Of a stretch of 10,072 nucleotides of DNA, positions 1 through 7,068 are shown in pieces (positions within the stretch are counted from its first letter, which is position 1; each line of letters starts with the position of its first letter). Origin of the DNA: CAZCZU01 sp964503475. GTDB lineage: Bacteria > Pseudomonadota > Zetaproteobacteria > Mariprofundales > Mariprofundaceae. The notes below the pieces were generated by a model that was not told the origin of the DNA, did not search any database, and saw only the letters and a list, made by a program, of their open reading frames with translations. Location: assembly GCA_964503475.1 (NCBI GenBank), contig CAZCZU010000063.1, positions 1-10,072 on the forward strand, written 5' to 3'. Both the position numbers and the translations under genes were made by a program.

Positions 1-2
1 AG

Positions 3-92
3 TATTGTCTGATTGCACTTTTGCCGATTGCAGTTATTGTTCTGGGCCTTTTTGACTGTCGGGTGCACGGCATCCCGCCAGAGATCATTTGA
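3..92 (+). CDS. Possible C-terminal end of an upstream membrane protein (partial)
   Basis: A reading frame is open from the window edge to a TGA at 90-92. It encodes about 29 residues: a strongly hydrophobic stretch of about 17 residues (Leu/Ile/Val/Ala, from CLIALLPIAV on), then a short polar tail. This would suit the last membrane helix of a protein whose start lies to the left, ending 24 bp before dksA. The piece is too short to identify, and chance opening cannot be excluded. The dksA promoter candidate would then lie inside it. Confidence 0.25.
   Translation, partial: YCLIALLPIAVIVLGLFDCRVHGIPPEII
13..40 (+). promoter_or_regulatory. Candidate sigma-70-type promoter for dksA
   Basis: TTGCAC (13-18) and TATTGT (35-40), 16 bp apart, each match four of six consensus positions. 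Transcription would start near 47 and leave a leader of about 70 nt. The imperfect palindrome GATCATTTGATC (83-94) lies in this leader; its role is unknown. This is a consensus match only. Confidence 0.25.
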
Positions 93-116
93 TCGTGTAG
101 AGTTGGAGGCAATGCC

Positions 117-488
117 ATGGCTTTGACGAAGAAACAGCTGACCGAGTTTGAAGCGCAACTGAAGCAGTGGCGCGAAGACCTTGAAGAGGGGCAGGAGGAG
201 AACATTCACTCCCTGCACCAGAACGAGCAGTCCGCCTACCCGGACCCGACCGACCAGGCCAGCATGGAGACCGACCGCGACTTCGACCTGCGTATCAAGG
301 ATCGCGAGCGCAAGCTGATCCGCAAGATCGACCAGGCCCTGAACCGCATCAAGGAGGGCGAATTCGGCCTCTGCGAGGCGTGTGGCGGCGACATCAGTCC
401 GAAGCGCCTGCAGGCCCGCCCGGTGACCACGCTCTGCATCGACTGCAAGACCGAGCAGGAGCAGGAAGAGCGCACCCGCCTCGACTGA
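117..488 (+). CDS. dksA: DksA/TraR-family RNA polymerase-binding transcription factor
   Basis: The 123-residue protein has DksA architecture. Residues 5-80 are charged and helical (the coiled-coil arm), with DPTDQA at 43-48 matching the DxxDxA tip that DksA inserts into the RNA polymerase secondary channel. A C4 zinc finger follows, with Cys86, Cys89, Cys107 and Cys110 (C-x2-C-x17-C-x2-C) inside the familiar LQARPVTTLCIDCKT context. The family works with ppGpp to adjust rRNA and amino-acid promoter activity. The protein is shorter than E. coli DksA (151 aa), losing only N-terminal sequence. Both the acidic tip and all four cysteines are kept, which favours true DksA over a zinc-less paralogue. 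GGAGG at 105-109, 7 nt before the ATG, fixes the start; an ATG at 112 is out of frame. The gene is probably transcribed alone, because a terminator follows. Confidence 0.93.
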   Translation: MALTKKQLTEFEAQLKQWREDLEEGQEENIHSLHQNEQSAYPDPTDQASMETDRDFDLRIKDRERKLIRKIDQALNRIKEGEFGLCEACGGDISPKRLQARPVTTLCIDCKTEQEQEERTRLD

Positions 489-529
489 CACACAAACCCG
501 AGCGGCGCTGCAACAGCGTCATCACCCAT

Positions 530-562
530 GGAAGGCGGCCTTTAAGGCCGCCTTCCCTTTTA
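530..562 (+). terminator. Rho-independent terminator of dksA
   Basis: A perfect 11-bp GC-rich stem (GGAAGGCGGCC at 530-540 with GGCCGCCTTCC at 546-556) has a 5-nt TTTAA loop and is followed by CTTTTAT. It lies 42 bp after the dksA stop and before the cyclase ribosome-binding site, so it separates the two transcription units. Confidence 0.9.
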
Positions 563-607
563 TGGGCCGCGCGACTACTCTTTCTTGGGGTATAGGGGGC
601 ATATGGC

Positions 608-2860
608 GTGTTGCAGACAATCGCTGCATTGATCGAAAAGTATCAACGCTGGTTCGGCTTTCCGCTGGTGATTGCCATGTCCCTGCTCGCTTTCGCCACC
701 GCTATCATTCGCCCCGATTTTCTCGAACAGCTTGAACTGGAAACACTCGACCAGCGCTTCAAGCTGCGCGGCCCCATCGCGCCGGATCCGCGTGTCGTCA
801 TTGTGGCTGTCGATGATGCTTCCCTCAGCGAGGTCGGGCGCTGGCCCTGGTCCCGCGACCGCATGGCCACGCTGGTCGATCGCATCCTCGGCGAACAGCA
901 GGCCAGAACCCTGGGCTTCGATATCGTCTTCTCGGAGGCCCAGGCCAATCCGATCAAGGAGTCCCTGCGCCTGCTCAGGGATGCACACACGCCCGATGGC
1001 AATGCCCGGCAGTGGCTGACACAGCATGAGGCCGTCGGCGATATCGACCTGCGGCTCGAGGATGTGTTTCGCCGCTATCACGACCGCCTGGTGCCCGGCT
1101 ACTTCTTCTATCCCGAAGGCGGCAAGGCTCCGCCGCAGGCGATCGCACAGCTGCCCGAGAACATGGCCCTGCTGCAACCCTCGTCCATCTCGGCCCAGTT
1201 CAGCGATGATGCCCGCTCCCCGGTCCCGCGCATCGCCGCCATCGAGGATAACCTGCCGCGCTTCACCCGCGCCGCCGATGCCGTCGGCTTCTTCAACTTC
1301 TTTCCCGATGCCGACGGCACCGTACGCCGCATACCGCTGATTGCCGAACGGGACGGCTACATCTTCCCCAGCCTGGCCATCCAGACCCTGCGCCTCTACC
1401 TCGGCTGGCCCGATACGATGGTGCGCATCGACCATGCCGGGGTGGAGAACATCCGGCTGGGCGACCATACCCTGCCGTGCGATTTCAGCGGCAGCATGAT
1501 CCTGAACCACTACGGCCCCGGCCACAGCTTTCGCCACATCCCGGCCGCCGACATCCTGGCCGGGCGCATCCCGCCCGGTACACTGAAAGACAAGATCGTA
1601 CTGCTCGGCGTCACCGCCGTCGGCGTCTTCGATTATCGCCCCAGCCCGTTCGACTCGGTGTTCCCGGGGGTGGAGGGGCATGCCGCCGCCATCTCCAATA
1701 TCCTGAACGACGAGGAGATTTATCGCCCGAACAGTCTCGATGGCATCGAGCTTCTGGCTGTACTTCTGCTGTCACTGTTCTGCGGCCGCCTGGCCATCAG
1801 CAGCGGCCCGGTGCTGCAGTCGATGAGCATCTTCGGCGTACCGCTGCTGATCGCCGGCATCGCCTTCTGGCTCTTCGCCAGTTTCGGTATCTGGCTGAAG
1901 ATCACCTACCTGATCCTCGGCGTACTGATGGCCACACTGCCGGCCACGCTGATCGAATACATTACCGAAGCACGCAAGCGCGCCTTCATCCACGATGCCT
2001 TCGCCCGCTATCTGGCACCCGAGGTGGTGGATGATCTCTCCCGCCATCCGGAGATGCTCAAGCTGGGCGGCGAAGAGCGGCACATGACCGCCATCTTCTC
2101 CGATATCGCCTCCTTCTCGACCTTCTCCGAACAGCTGACGCCGGAAGAGCTGGTCCACTTTCTCAACCGCTACCTCACCGAGATGAGCGACATCATTCTG
2201 GCGCACGGCGGCACCATCGATAAATACGAGGGCGATGCCATCATCGCCTTCTTCGGCGCACCGCTCTCCATGGAGGATCATGCCGTACAGAGCGTGCTGG
2301 CAGCCATGGAGCAGCAGCAGCGGCTGGTGGAGCTACGCAGAATCTGGCTGGAGGAAGGACTACCGGCCGTACACATCCGCATCGGCATCAACAGTGGCCC
2401 GATGGTGGTCGGCAATATGGGCACGGATACCCACATGAACTACACGATGATGGGCGACCACGTCAATCTGGCCAGCCGCCTGGAAGGGGTCTGCAAGGTC
2501 TATCGCACTCCGATCCTGATCAGCCGCGATACCTACCTTTTGGTCCGTGAGCAGGTGGCGGCCCGCTTTGTCGACCGGGTGCGGGTGGTCGGGCGAGAAA
2601 AGCCGGTCGACCTGTATGAACCGCTGGGGCTACGCGATGCGGTGCCGGCCGAGGTGACCCAGCGCTGCCGCACCTACGAGAAGGCGTGGAGCCTGATGCT
2701 CAACCACCACTTCAACGATGCCGGCCAGATTCTGGCCGGGCTGCACAAGGCAGCCCCGGACGACGGGCTCTTTGAAGTGATGCTGGCACGGACGAAGCAG
2801 TACGCCAAAACACCACCGCCGAATGACTGGGACGGCGTCTTTATCCTCGACAGCAAATAG
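608..2860 (+). CDS. CHASE2-domain class III adenylate cyclase (membrane receptor)
   Basis: The 750-residue protein has one N-terminal membrane helix (about 15-34), a large extracytoplasmic CHASE2 sensor domain (about 43-370), three membrane helices (about 378-396, 405-425, 430-450) and a C-terminal cytoplasmic class III cyclase domain (about 490-680). Catalytic residues are complete: metal-binding Asp499 (FSDIASF) and Asp543 (KYEGDAIIAFFG), purine-selecting Lys539 and Asp617 (MMGDHVN), and transition-state Asn620 and Arg624 (NLASR). The Lys/Asp pair is the adenylate, not guanylate, signature, so the product should be cAMP. The CHASE2 ligand is not known. The GTG start at 608 is preceded by AGGGGG at 594-599 (8-nt spacing); a TTG at 611 is possible. 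The ATG at 603 is out of frame, and the first in-frame ATG (677) would cut into the first membrane helix. The gene converges with ispH. Confidence 0.92.
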   Translation: MLQTIAALIEKYQRWFGFPLVIAMSLLAFATAIIRPDFLEQLELETLDQRFKLRGPIAPDPRVVIVAVDDASLSEVGRWPWSRDRMATLVDRILGEQQARTLGFDIVFSEAQANPIKESLRLLRDAHTPDGNARQWLTQHEAVGDIDLRLEDVFRRYHDRLVPGYFFYPEGGKAPPQAIAQLPENMALLQPSSISAQFSDDARSPVPRIAAIEDNLPRFTRAADAVGFFNFFPDADGTVRRIPLIAERDGYIFPSLAIQTLRLYLGWPDTMVRIDHAGVENIRLGDHTLPCDFSGSMILNHYGPGHSFRHIPAADILAGRIPPGTLKDKIVLLGVTAVGVFDYRPSPFDSVFPGVEGHAAAISNILNDEEIYRPNSLDGIELLAVLLLSLFCGRLAISSGPVLQSMSIFGVPLLIAGIAFWLFASFGIWLKITYLILGVLMATLPATLIEYITEARKRAFIHDAFARYLAPEVVDDLSRHPEMLKLGGEERHMTAIFSDIASFSTFSEQLTPEELVHFLNRYLTEMSDIILAHGGTIDKYEGDAIIAFFGAPLSMEDHAVQSVLAAMEQQQRLVELRRIWLEEGLPAVHIRIGINSGPMVVGNMGTDTHMNYTMMGDHVNLASRLEGVCKVYRTPILISRDTYLLVREQVAARFVDRVRVVGREKPVDLYEPLGLRDAVPAEVTQRCRTYEKAWSLMLNHHFNDAGQILAGLHKAAPDDGLFEVMLARTKQYAKTPPPNDWDGVFILDSK

Positions 2861-2867
2861 GGAATCG

Positions 2868-2882
2868 GCGCATCAGATGCGC
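2868..2882. repeat. 15-nt palindrome across the ispH stop codon
   Basis: GCGCATCAGATGCGC is a perfect inverted repeat around a central A (effectively a 6-bp stem with a CAG loop). It sits in the convergent gap between the cyclase and ispH and includes the ispH stop triplet. No T-run follows on either strand, so it is not a classical terminator, though it could act as a short bidirectional 3'-end hairpin. Confidence 0.4.
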
Positions 2883-3802
2883 AGTTCGGCCGGCAGGCTG
2901 AAGGTGACGTTCTCCTCGACCACATCGAGCAGTTCCAGCCGGGTATCGCCATCCGCTTTCAGGCGCGCAATCACATCCTGCACCAGCACTTCCGGCGCCG
3001 AGGCACCGGCCGTGATGCCGATACGCTCCTTGCCCGCAAGCCAGGCGGCATCGATATCCTCCGGTCCGTCGATCAGATGGGCATCCGTCCCCTGCCGCTC
3101 GGCCACCTCGCGCAGGCGATTGCTGTTCGAGGAGTTCTTCGAGCCGATGACCAGCACCAGGTCGGAGGCCGCCGCCAGCTGCTTGACCGCCATCTGGCGG
3201 TTGCTGGTCGCGTAGCAGATATCCTCGCGTTTCGGCCCCTCGATATCGGGGAAACGGGCCTGCAGTGCGGCAATCACCTCGCGGGTATCGTCGATCGAGA
3301 GAGTCGTCTGGGTGACATAGGCGAGCCGGTGCGGATCGGCCACCGCAAGTGAGGCCACATCCTCCGGAGTGGAGACCAGCAGCACCGCCCCTTCCGGCGC
3401 CTGCCCCATCGTCCCCTCCACTTCGGGGTGCCCGGCATGGCCGATCAGGATCACCTGATCGCCGCGCTCGTAGTGGCGCAACAGCTCCAGGTGCACCTTG
3501 GTCACCAGCGGGCAGGTGGCATCGATCACCTTCAGTCCCCGGTCGGCCGCGCGCTTGCGCACCGCCTTGCTGACACCGTGGGCCGAGAAGATCAGCAGCG
3601 CGTCGTCCGGGGCATCGTCCACCTCGGCGACGAACACCGCCCCCTTGGCGCGCAGATCCTCGACCACGTACTTGTTGTGCACGATCTCGTGGCGCACATA
3701 GACCGGTGCGCCAAAGACCTTCAGGGCACGGTCGACAATTTCAATGGCCCGATCGACTCCGGCACAAAAGCCGCGCGGCTGGGCAAGCAGGATCTTCCGC
3801 AT
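2873..3802 (-). CDS. ispH: 4-hydroxy-3-methylbut-2-enyl diphosphate reductase
   Basis: The 309-residue protein is close to the length of E. coli IspH (316 aa). The enzyme catalyses the last step of the methylerythritol phosphate pathway, reducing HMBPP to IPP and DMAPP with a 4Fe-4S cluster. The three cluster ligands are Cys13 (RGFCAGV), Cys97 (DATCPLV) and Cys196 (ICYATSNRQ). Substrate-binding residues are in place: His42 (HEIVHNKYVV), His75 (SAHGVSK), His125/Glu127 (GHAGHPEVEG), Thr168 (TQTTLS), the SSNSNRL loop (224-230) and GASAPE (266-271). The ATG at 3802 is chosen because the protein begins MRKILLAQPRGFCAG as in the family and GAGGAG (3809-3814 on the opposite strand) lies 6 nt before it. 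The frame stays open further upstream, but that part has no family similarity. The gene is divergent from bcp and convergent with the cyclase. Confidence 0.96.
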   Translation of the reverse strand: MRKILLAQPRGFCAGVDRAIEIVDRALKVFGAPVYVRHEIVHNKYVVEDLRAKGAVFVAEVDDAPDDALLIFSAHGVSKAVRKRAADRGLKVIDATCPLVTKVHLELLRHYERGDQVILIGHAGHPEVEGTMGQAPEGAVLLVSTPEDVASLAVADPHRLAYVTQTTLSIDDTREVIAALQARFPDIEGPKREDICYATSNRQMAVKQLAAASDLVLVIGSKNSSNSNRLREVAERQGTDAHLIDGPEDIDAAWLAGKERIGITAGASAPEVLVQDVIARLKADGDTRLELLDVVEENVTFSLPAELRI

Positions 3803-3812
3803 GTAACGCTCC

Positions 3813-3840
3813 TCGACGAATGAGCCAGGCATACTATCAT
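3813..3840 (+). promoter_or_regulatory. Candidate promoter for the bcp-coaBC-dut-rsmC-rsuA run
   Basis: TCGACG (3813-3818) and TATCAT (3835-3840, five of six consensus) are 16 bp apart. Its -10 overlaps the -10 candidate of the divergent ispH promoter. The leader would be about 88 nt and contain the CACAC/GTGTG inverted repeat (3850-3854 and 3865-3869). Support is consensus resemblance and position only. Confidence 0.3.
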
Positions 3841-3859
3841 TGGCTTTTTCACACGTCAG
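3831..3859 (-). promoter_or_regulatory. Candidate ispH promoter
   Basis: Read on the minus strand, CTGACG (3854-3859) and TAGTAT (3831-3836) are separated by exactly 17 bp. Each matches four of six sigma-70 consensus positions. The predicted start, near 3824, gives a short leader carrying the GAGGAG site of ispH. Confidence 0.4.
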
Positions 3860-3934
3860 GATGAGTGTGTCGGCTGGCCTGCCGCGATCAACCCCAGAGT
3901 AAGCAAGGCTGCCACCGGCCAAAGGATGGAAACG

Positions 3935-4426
3935 ATGAGCAACTACAAGCTGAACCCGGGCGATGCCGCCCCCGACCTCGAACTGCCCGCCTATTCGGTC
4001 GAGAACCCGGAGGGGACGATCAACCTCTCCGACCTGCAGGGCAAGTGGGTCATCCTCTACTTCTATCCCAAGGACAGCACCCCCGGCTGCACCACCGAAT
4101 CGTGCGAGTTCCGCGATACACTGCCCGCGTTCTCGGCCGCCGATGCCGTCATCATCGGTGTCAGCCGCGATTCGATGAAGTCGCATGCCAACTTCACCGC
4201 CAAGCAGTCGCTCAACTTCCCGCTGATCTCCGATAAGGAGGAGGAGCTGTGCAAGGCCTTCGACGTCATCCAGATCAAGAAGCTCTACGGCAAGGAGTCA
4301 CTCGGCGTGGAGCGTTCCACCTTCATCATCAATCCCGAGGGCGATATCGCCTATGCCTGGCGCAAGGTGAAGGTGAAGGGGCATGTCGAAGAGGTACTGA
4401 ATACGCTGAAAGAGCTGCAAAGCTGA
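3935..4426 (+). CDS. bcp: Bcp/PrxQ-type thioredoxin-dependent peroxiredoxin
   Basis: The 163-residue protein is a thioredoxin-fold atypical 2-Cys peroxiredoxin that reduces hydrogen peroxide and organic peroxides using thioredoxin. The motif FYPKDSTPGCTTESC carries peroxidatic Cys52 and, five residues later, resolving Cys57, the spacing of the Bcp/PrxQ subgroup. The GDAAPDLELP start, the Ser/Arg region (GVSRD) and the late segment GVERSTFIINPEG are also typical. AAGGA at 3922-3926 is 8 nt from the ATG at 3935, which I prefer over the in-frame ATG at 3926 because that codon overlaps the Shine-Dalgarno sequence. It is the first gene of a co-directional run; coaBC starts 7 bp after its stop. A cytoplasmic location is inferred because there is no signal peptide. 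Confidence 0.93.
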   Translation: MSNYKLNPGDAAPDLELPAYSVENPEGTINLSDLQGKWVILYFYPKDSTPGCTTESCEFRDTLPAFSAADAVIIGVSRDSMKSHANFTAKQSLNFPLISDKEEELCKAFDVIQIKKLYGKESLGVERSTFIINPEGDIAYAWRKVKVKGHVEEVLNTLKELQS

Positions 4427-4433
4427 CCCGCAC

Positions 4434-5624
4434 ATGCTGCTGAAAGACAAACATATCCTGCTCGGCATCGGCGGCGGCATCGCTGTCTACCGGGCGGCCG
4501 AACTCGCCCGCCTGCTGATGCGGGAGGGCGCGACGGTGCGCTGCGTGATGACCAAAGCGGCGCGGGAGTTTGTCACCCCCCTCACCTTCGAGGCGCTGAC
4601 CGGAGAGCAGGTGCACACCGAGCTCTTCGACCTCACATCGGAAAGAGAGATGGGCCATATCAAACTGGCTCGCTGGGCCGATGCCGTGATCATCGCTCCG
4701 GCCACGGCCAACCTGCTGGCCCGCTTCGCCCACGGCATTGCCGACGATCTTCTCACCACCCTGTTCCAGGTCTGCGAAGCACCGCTGCTGATCGCGCCGG
4801 CGATGAACGGATCGATGTGGGGCTCCGATGCCACGCAGCGCAATGTCGCCATGCTTGCCTCGGATCGCATCCACTGGATCGGCCCGGATGAGGGGGATCT
4901 GGCCTGCGGCGAGAGCGGCCCCGGTCGCCTGGCGGCTCCGGAATCGATTCTCGATGCCCTGCTGCCGCTGGTGTATCCCAAGCCGCTGGCCGGCCAGCGC
5001 TGGGTGATCAATGCCGGCCCCACGGTTGAGGGCTGGGATGCCGTGCGCACCCTGAGCAATCGCGCCAGCGGCAGCCTGGGCGCCCATCTGGCCCGCCGTG
5101 CCGCCCTGCTGGGTGCCAACGTAACGCTGATCGCCGGCCCCGGCACCCCGGCGACACCGGAGCTGATCGAACGCATCGCCGTGGACAGCGCTGCCGAAAT
5201 GCTTTCGGCCAGCCAGAAGCATGCGGCTGGCGCCGATCTGTTCATTGCCACGGCGGCAGTGAGCGACTACCGCTTTGCCGAACAGCTGCCGGGCAAACTG
5301 AAACGCCAGGGCCAGGATAGCCTGAGCGTGGAACTGATACAGAACCCCGATATCGTGGCCGACATTGCCGCCATGAAGGAGCGACCCGGCCTGGTGATCG
5401 CCTTCGCGGCCGAAACCGACGACCATATCGAAGCGGCCCGCAGCAAGCTGGTGCGCAAGGGTGTCGATGCCATCATCGCCAACGATGCCGCCAATATGGG
5501 CAGCGATCGTGCCGCCGGCAGCTGGATCGACCCCGTGGCCACCCGCGATATCCCGGCCTGCCCCAAGCAGCAGTTCGCCGCCATCATCATCGATCACATC
5601 ATGGAGCTACAGCATGACCACTGA
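4434..5624 (+). CDS. coaBC: Bifunctional phosphopantothenoylcysteine decarboxylase/phosphopantothenate-cysteine ligase
   Basis: This 396-residue fusion performs two consecutive steps of coenzyme A synthesis: CoaB joins CTP-activated phosphopantothenate to cysteine, and CoaC decarboxylates the product using FMN. The CoaC half (1-180) has GIGGGIAVYRAAEL near the N-terminus, catalytic His75 (MGHIKLARWAD), the APATANLLA loop, Asn125 (APAMN) and active-site Cys158 (LACGESGPGRL). The CoaB half (about 188-396) has INAGPTVEGWDAVR, Asn209 (LSNRASG), TAAVSDYR, KLKRQ (288-292), NPDIVA and AFAAET. Two conserved stretches are unusual: SGSLG where SGKMG is usual, and TVEGWDAVR for TxExxDPVR. No strong ribosome-binding site is visible; with a 7-bp gap from bcp, translational coupling is likely. 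The 3' end overlaps dut by 11 nt. Confidence 0.95.
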   Translation: MLLKDKHILLGIGGGIAVYRAAELARLLMREGATVRCVMTKAAREFVTPLTFEALTGEQVHTELFDLTSEREMGHIKLARWADAVIIAPATANLLARFAHGIADDLLTTLFQVCEAPLLIAPAMNGSMWGSDATQRNVAMLASDRIHWIGPDEGDLACGESGPGRLAAPESILDALLPLVYPKPLAGQRWVINAGPTVEGWDAVRTLSNRASGSLGAHLARRAALLGANVTLIAGPGTPATPELIERIAVDSAAEMLSASQKHAAGADLFIATAAVSDYRFAEQLPGKLKRQGQDSLSVELIQNPDIVADIAAMKERPGLVIAFAAETDDHIEAARSKLVRKGVDAIIANDAANMGSDRAAGSWIDPVATRDIPACPKQQFAAIIIDHIMELQHDH

Positions 5625-6075
5625 ATCCGCACCCCGCGTTGAAATCAAGCGCCTGCCGCACAGCGAGGGCATCGAGCTTCCCCACTATGCCAGCCTGCAT
5701 GCCGCCGGAGCCGATATGCGCGCCGCCATCGACGAGGAGGTCGTGCTGCAGCCGGGTGAACGTGCCCTGATCCCGACCGGATTCGCCATGGCGCTGCCGG
5801 ATGGTTTCGAGGCGCAGGTGCGCCCCCGCTCCGGGCTGGCCCTGAAGCACGGCGTCACCGTACTGAACACCCCCGGCACCGTCGATGCCGACTACCGCGG
5901 CGAGGTGGGTGTCATCCTGATCAACCACGGCGATACCCCGTTCCACATCCAGCGCGGCGACCGTGTTGCCCAGATGATTATCGCCCCGTATGTGCAGGCC
6001 GCCTTCGCCGAGGTGGCAGAGCTCTCCGAGACGGCCCGCGGCAGCGGCGGCTTCGGCAGCACAGGCCAGAAATAA
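5614..6075 (+). CDS. dut: Deoxyuridine 5'-triphosphate nucleotidohydrolase (dUTPase)
   Basis: The 153-residue homotrimeric-type dUTPase hydrolyses dUTP to dUMP and pyrophosphate, keeping uracil out of DNA and feeding thymidylate synthesis. All five family motifs appear in order: AGADMRA (31-37), PRSGLALKHG (71-80), the uracil-pocket GTVDADYRGEVGVILINHG (88-106, catalytic Asp91, Tyr94), RGDRVAQMII (114-123) and the flexible C-terminal RGSGGFGSTG (142-151). The length matches E. coli Dut (about 151 aa). GGAG at 5603-5606, 7 nt before the ATG at 5614, lies inside the end of coaBC, which overlaps by 11 nt. A longer in-frame opening back to 5461 is out-of-frame coaBC sequence and adds no family residues. 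Adjacency of coaBC and dut is common in Pseudomonadota. Confidence 0.96.
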   Translation: MTTESAPRVEIKRLPHSEGIELPHYASLHAAGADMRAAIDEEVVLQPGERALIPTGFAMALPDGFEAQVRPRSGLALKHGVTVLNTPGTVDADYRGEVGVILINHGDTPFHIQRGDRVAQMIIAPYVQAAFAEVAELSETARGSGGFGSTGQK

Positions 6076-6078
6076 GCC

Positions 6079-7068
6079 ATGCAGCTGCTCTACCAGGCAG
6101 CGCTGGAGAGCGGCATCGCAGGCAGGGCCGTCGGCATCTTCAATGCCGATGCCGATCCGTTGCTCACAGAACTGCAGCAACAGGCCGCCAGCCTATCTAT
6201 CCTGCAACCCTTCCGCCCGGCCGCCCGGCTGCTGACTGCACAGGGGCTGACGGTCAGCGAGACGATGCCGGAAGCGCTTGGGCTGGCACTGCTGCATCCG
6301 GCCAAGCAGAAGCAGCAGACGCTGGGCTGGATGGCCGAGGCAATGCTGAAGCTGGCGCCGGGTGGCGAGCTGATTGCCGTCTGCGAGAACAAACATGGTG
6401 CCAAGAGCTATGAGAAGGCCATGAAGCAGCTGGCCGGTCATGTGGCCAGCGAATCGAAGGCGAAGTGCCGCATCATGCGGGCCCGCCTCTCGGACGGATT
6501 CGACGCAGCACTGGCCCGGCAATGGCTGGCCGATGCCGCGCCGCGCACAGTCGAGACACTGGGCATGATATCGCAGCCGGGACTATTCAGCTGGGATCGT
6601 CCCGACCCCGGCTCACAACTTCTTCTGGAACACCTGCCGGAGCAGTTGGAGGGGGTCGGCATGGACCTCTGTTGCGGCTACGGGCTGCTGGCCCACCATA
6701 TCCGCACAACCGGCAAGCACGAGGGACTGATTCACCTGATCGATGCCGACCGCCAGGCTCTCGCCTGCGCGATGCAGAATGTCGCCCGCCCGGCCAAGCC
6801 CCACTGGCTCGATGCCGCCACGGAGCGACTGCCCAGGGGCGTTGAGTGGATCGTCTGCAATCCGCCGTTCCACGCCGGGCAGGCACGCGATGTGGAGATG
6901 GGACAACAGATCATCGTCAATGCCTGCAAGGCACTTGAGCCGGAAGGCACCCTGTGGCTGGTCGCCAACCGCAAGCTCCCTTACGAGGATGTGCTGTGGG
7001 ACAATCTCGACATGGTGCAGACCCTCACCCAGGAGCAGGGCTTCAAAGTGATTGAAGGAACGAAATGA
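6079..7068 (+). CDS. rsmC: RsmC-like 16S rRNA guanine-N2 methyltransferase
   Basis: The 329-residue protein has RsmC/RlmG two-domain architecture: a degenerate N-terminal methyltransferase-like half (about 1-160) and a catalytic C-terminal half (about 165-329). The second half opens with GLFSWDRPDPGSQLLLEHL (168-186), which parallels RsmC. SAM-binding motif I is MDLCCGYGLL (195-204), motif IV is NPPFHAG (261-267), and VANRKLPYEDVL (295-306) is a family C-terminal signature. E. coli RsmC (343 aa) methylates G1207 of 16S rRNA; its paralogue RlmG methylates G1835 of 23S rRNA. The length and FSWD entry favour RsmC, but specificity is inferred. Motif I has Cys where the usual D-L-G-C-G-x-G has its first Gly. 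It starts 3 bp after dut and overlaps rsuA by 4 nt (ATGA). Confidence 0.8.
   Translation: MQLLYQAALESGIAGRAVGIFNADADPLLTELQQQAASLSILQPFRPAARLLTAQGLTVSETMPEALGLALLHPAKQKQQTLGWMAEAMLKLAPGGELIAVCENKHGAKSYEKAMKQLAGHVASESKAKCRIMRARLSDGFDAALARQWLADAAPRTVETLGMISQPGLFSWDRPDPGSQLLLEHLPEQLEGVGMDLCCGYGLLAHHIRTTGKHEGLIHLIDADRQALACAMQNVARPAKPHWLDAATERLPRGVEWIVCNPPFHAGQARDVEMGQQIIVNACKALEPEGTLWLVANRKLPYEDVLWDNLDMVQTLTQEQGFKVIEGTK

Noticed and set aside
603..605. ATG near the aggggg site upstream of the cyclase
   Set aside because: It is not in the cyclase frame and soon stops making sense as coding; the GTG at 608 is in frame with suitable spacing.
575..1681. Long open frame (368 codons) on the minus strand opposite the cyclase gene
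   Set aside because: It is fully antisense to a clear CHASE2/cyclase coding region, has low-complexity Gly/Ala/Asp-rich composition typical of codon-position mirroring, and matches no family.
3840..3880. Possible Crp (cAMP receptor) site near CACAC/GTGTG upstream of bcp
   Set aside because: Only one TGTGA half-site fits, and the other half does not match TCACA at the required spacing.
3803..4186. Upstream extension of the ispH frame
   Set aside because: The extra residues overlap bcp on the other strand and show no IspH similarity. The ATG at 3802 has a good ribosome-binding site and the conserved MRKILLAQPRGFCAG start.
5461..5613. Longer dut start inside coaBC
   Set aside because: The added residues are Ser/Pro-rich out-of-frame coaBC sequence. 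The ATG at 5614 has a GGAG site and gives the family length.
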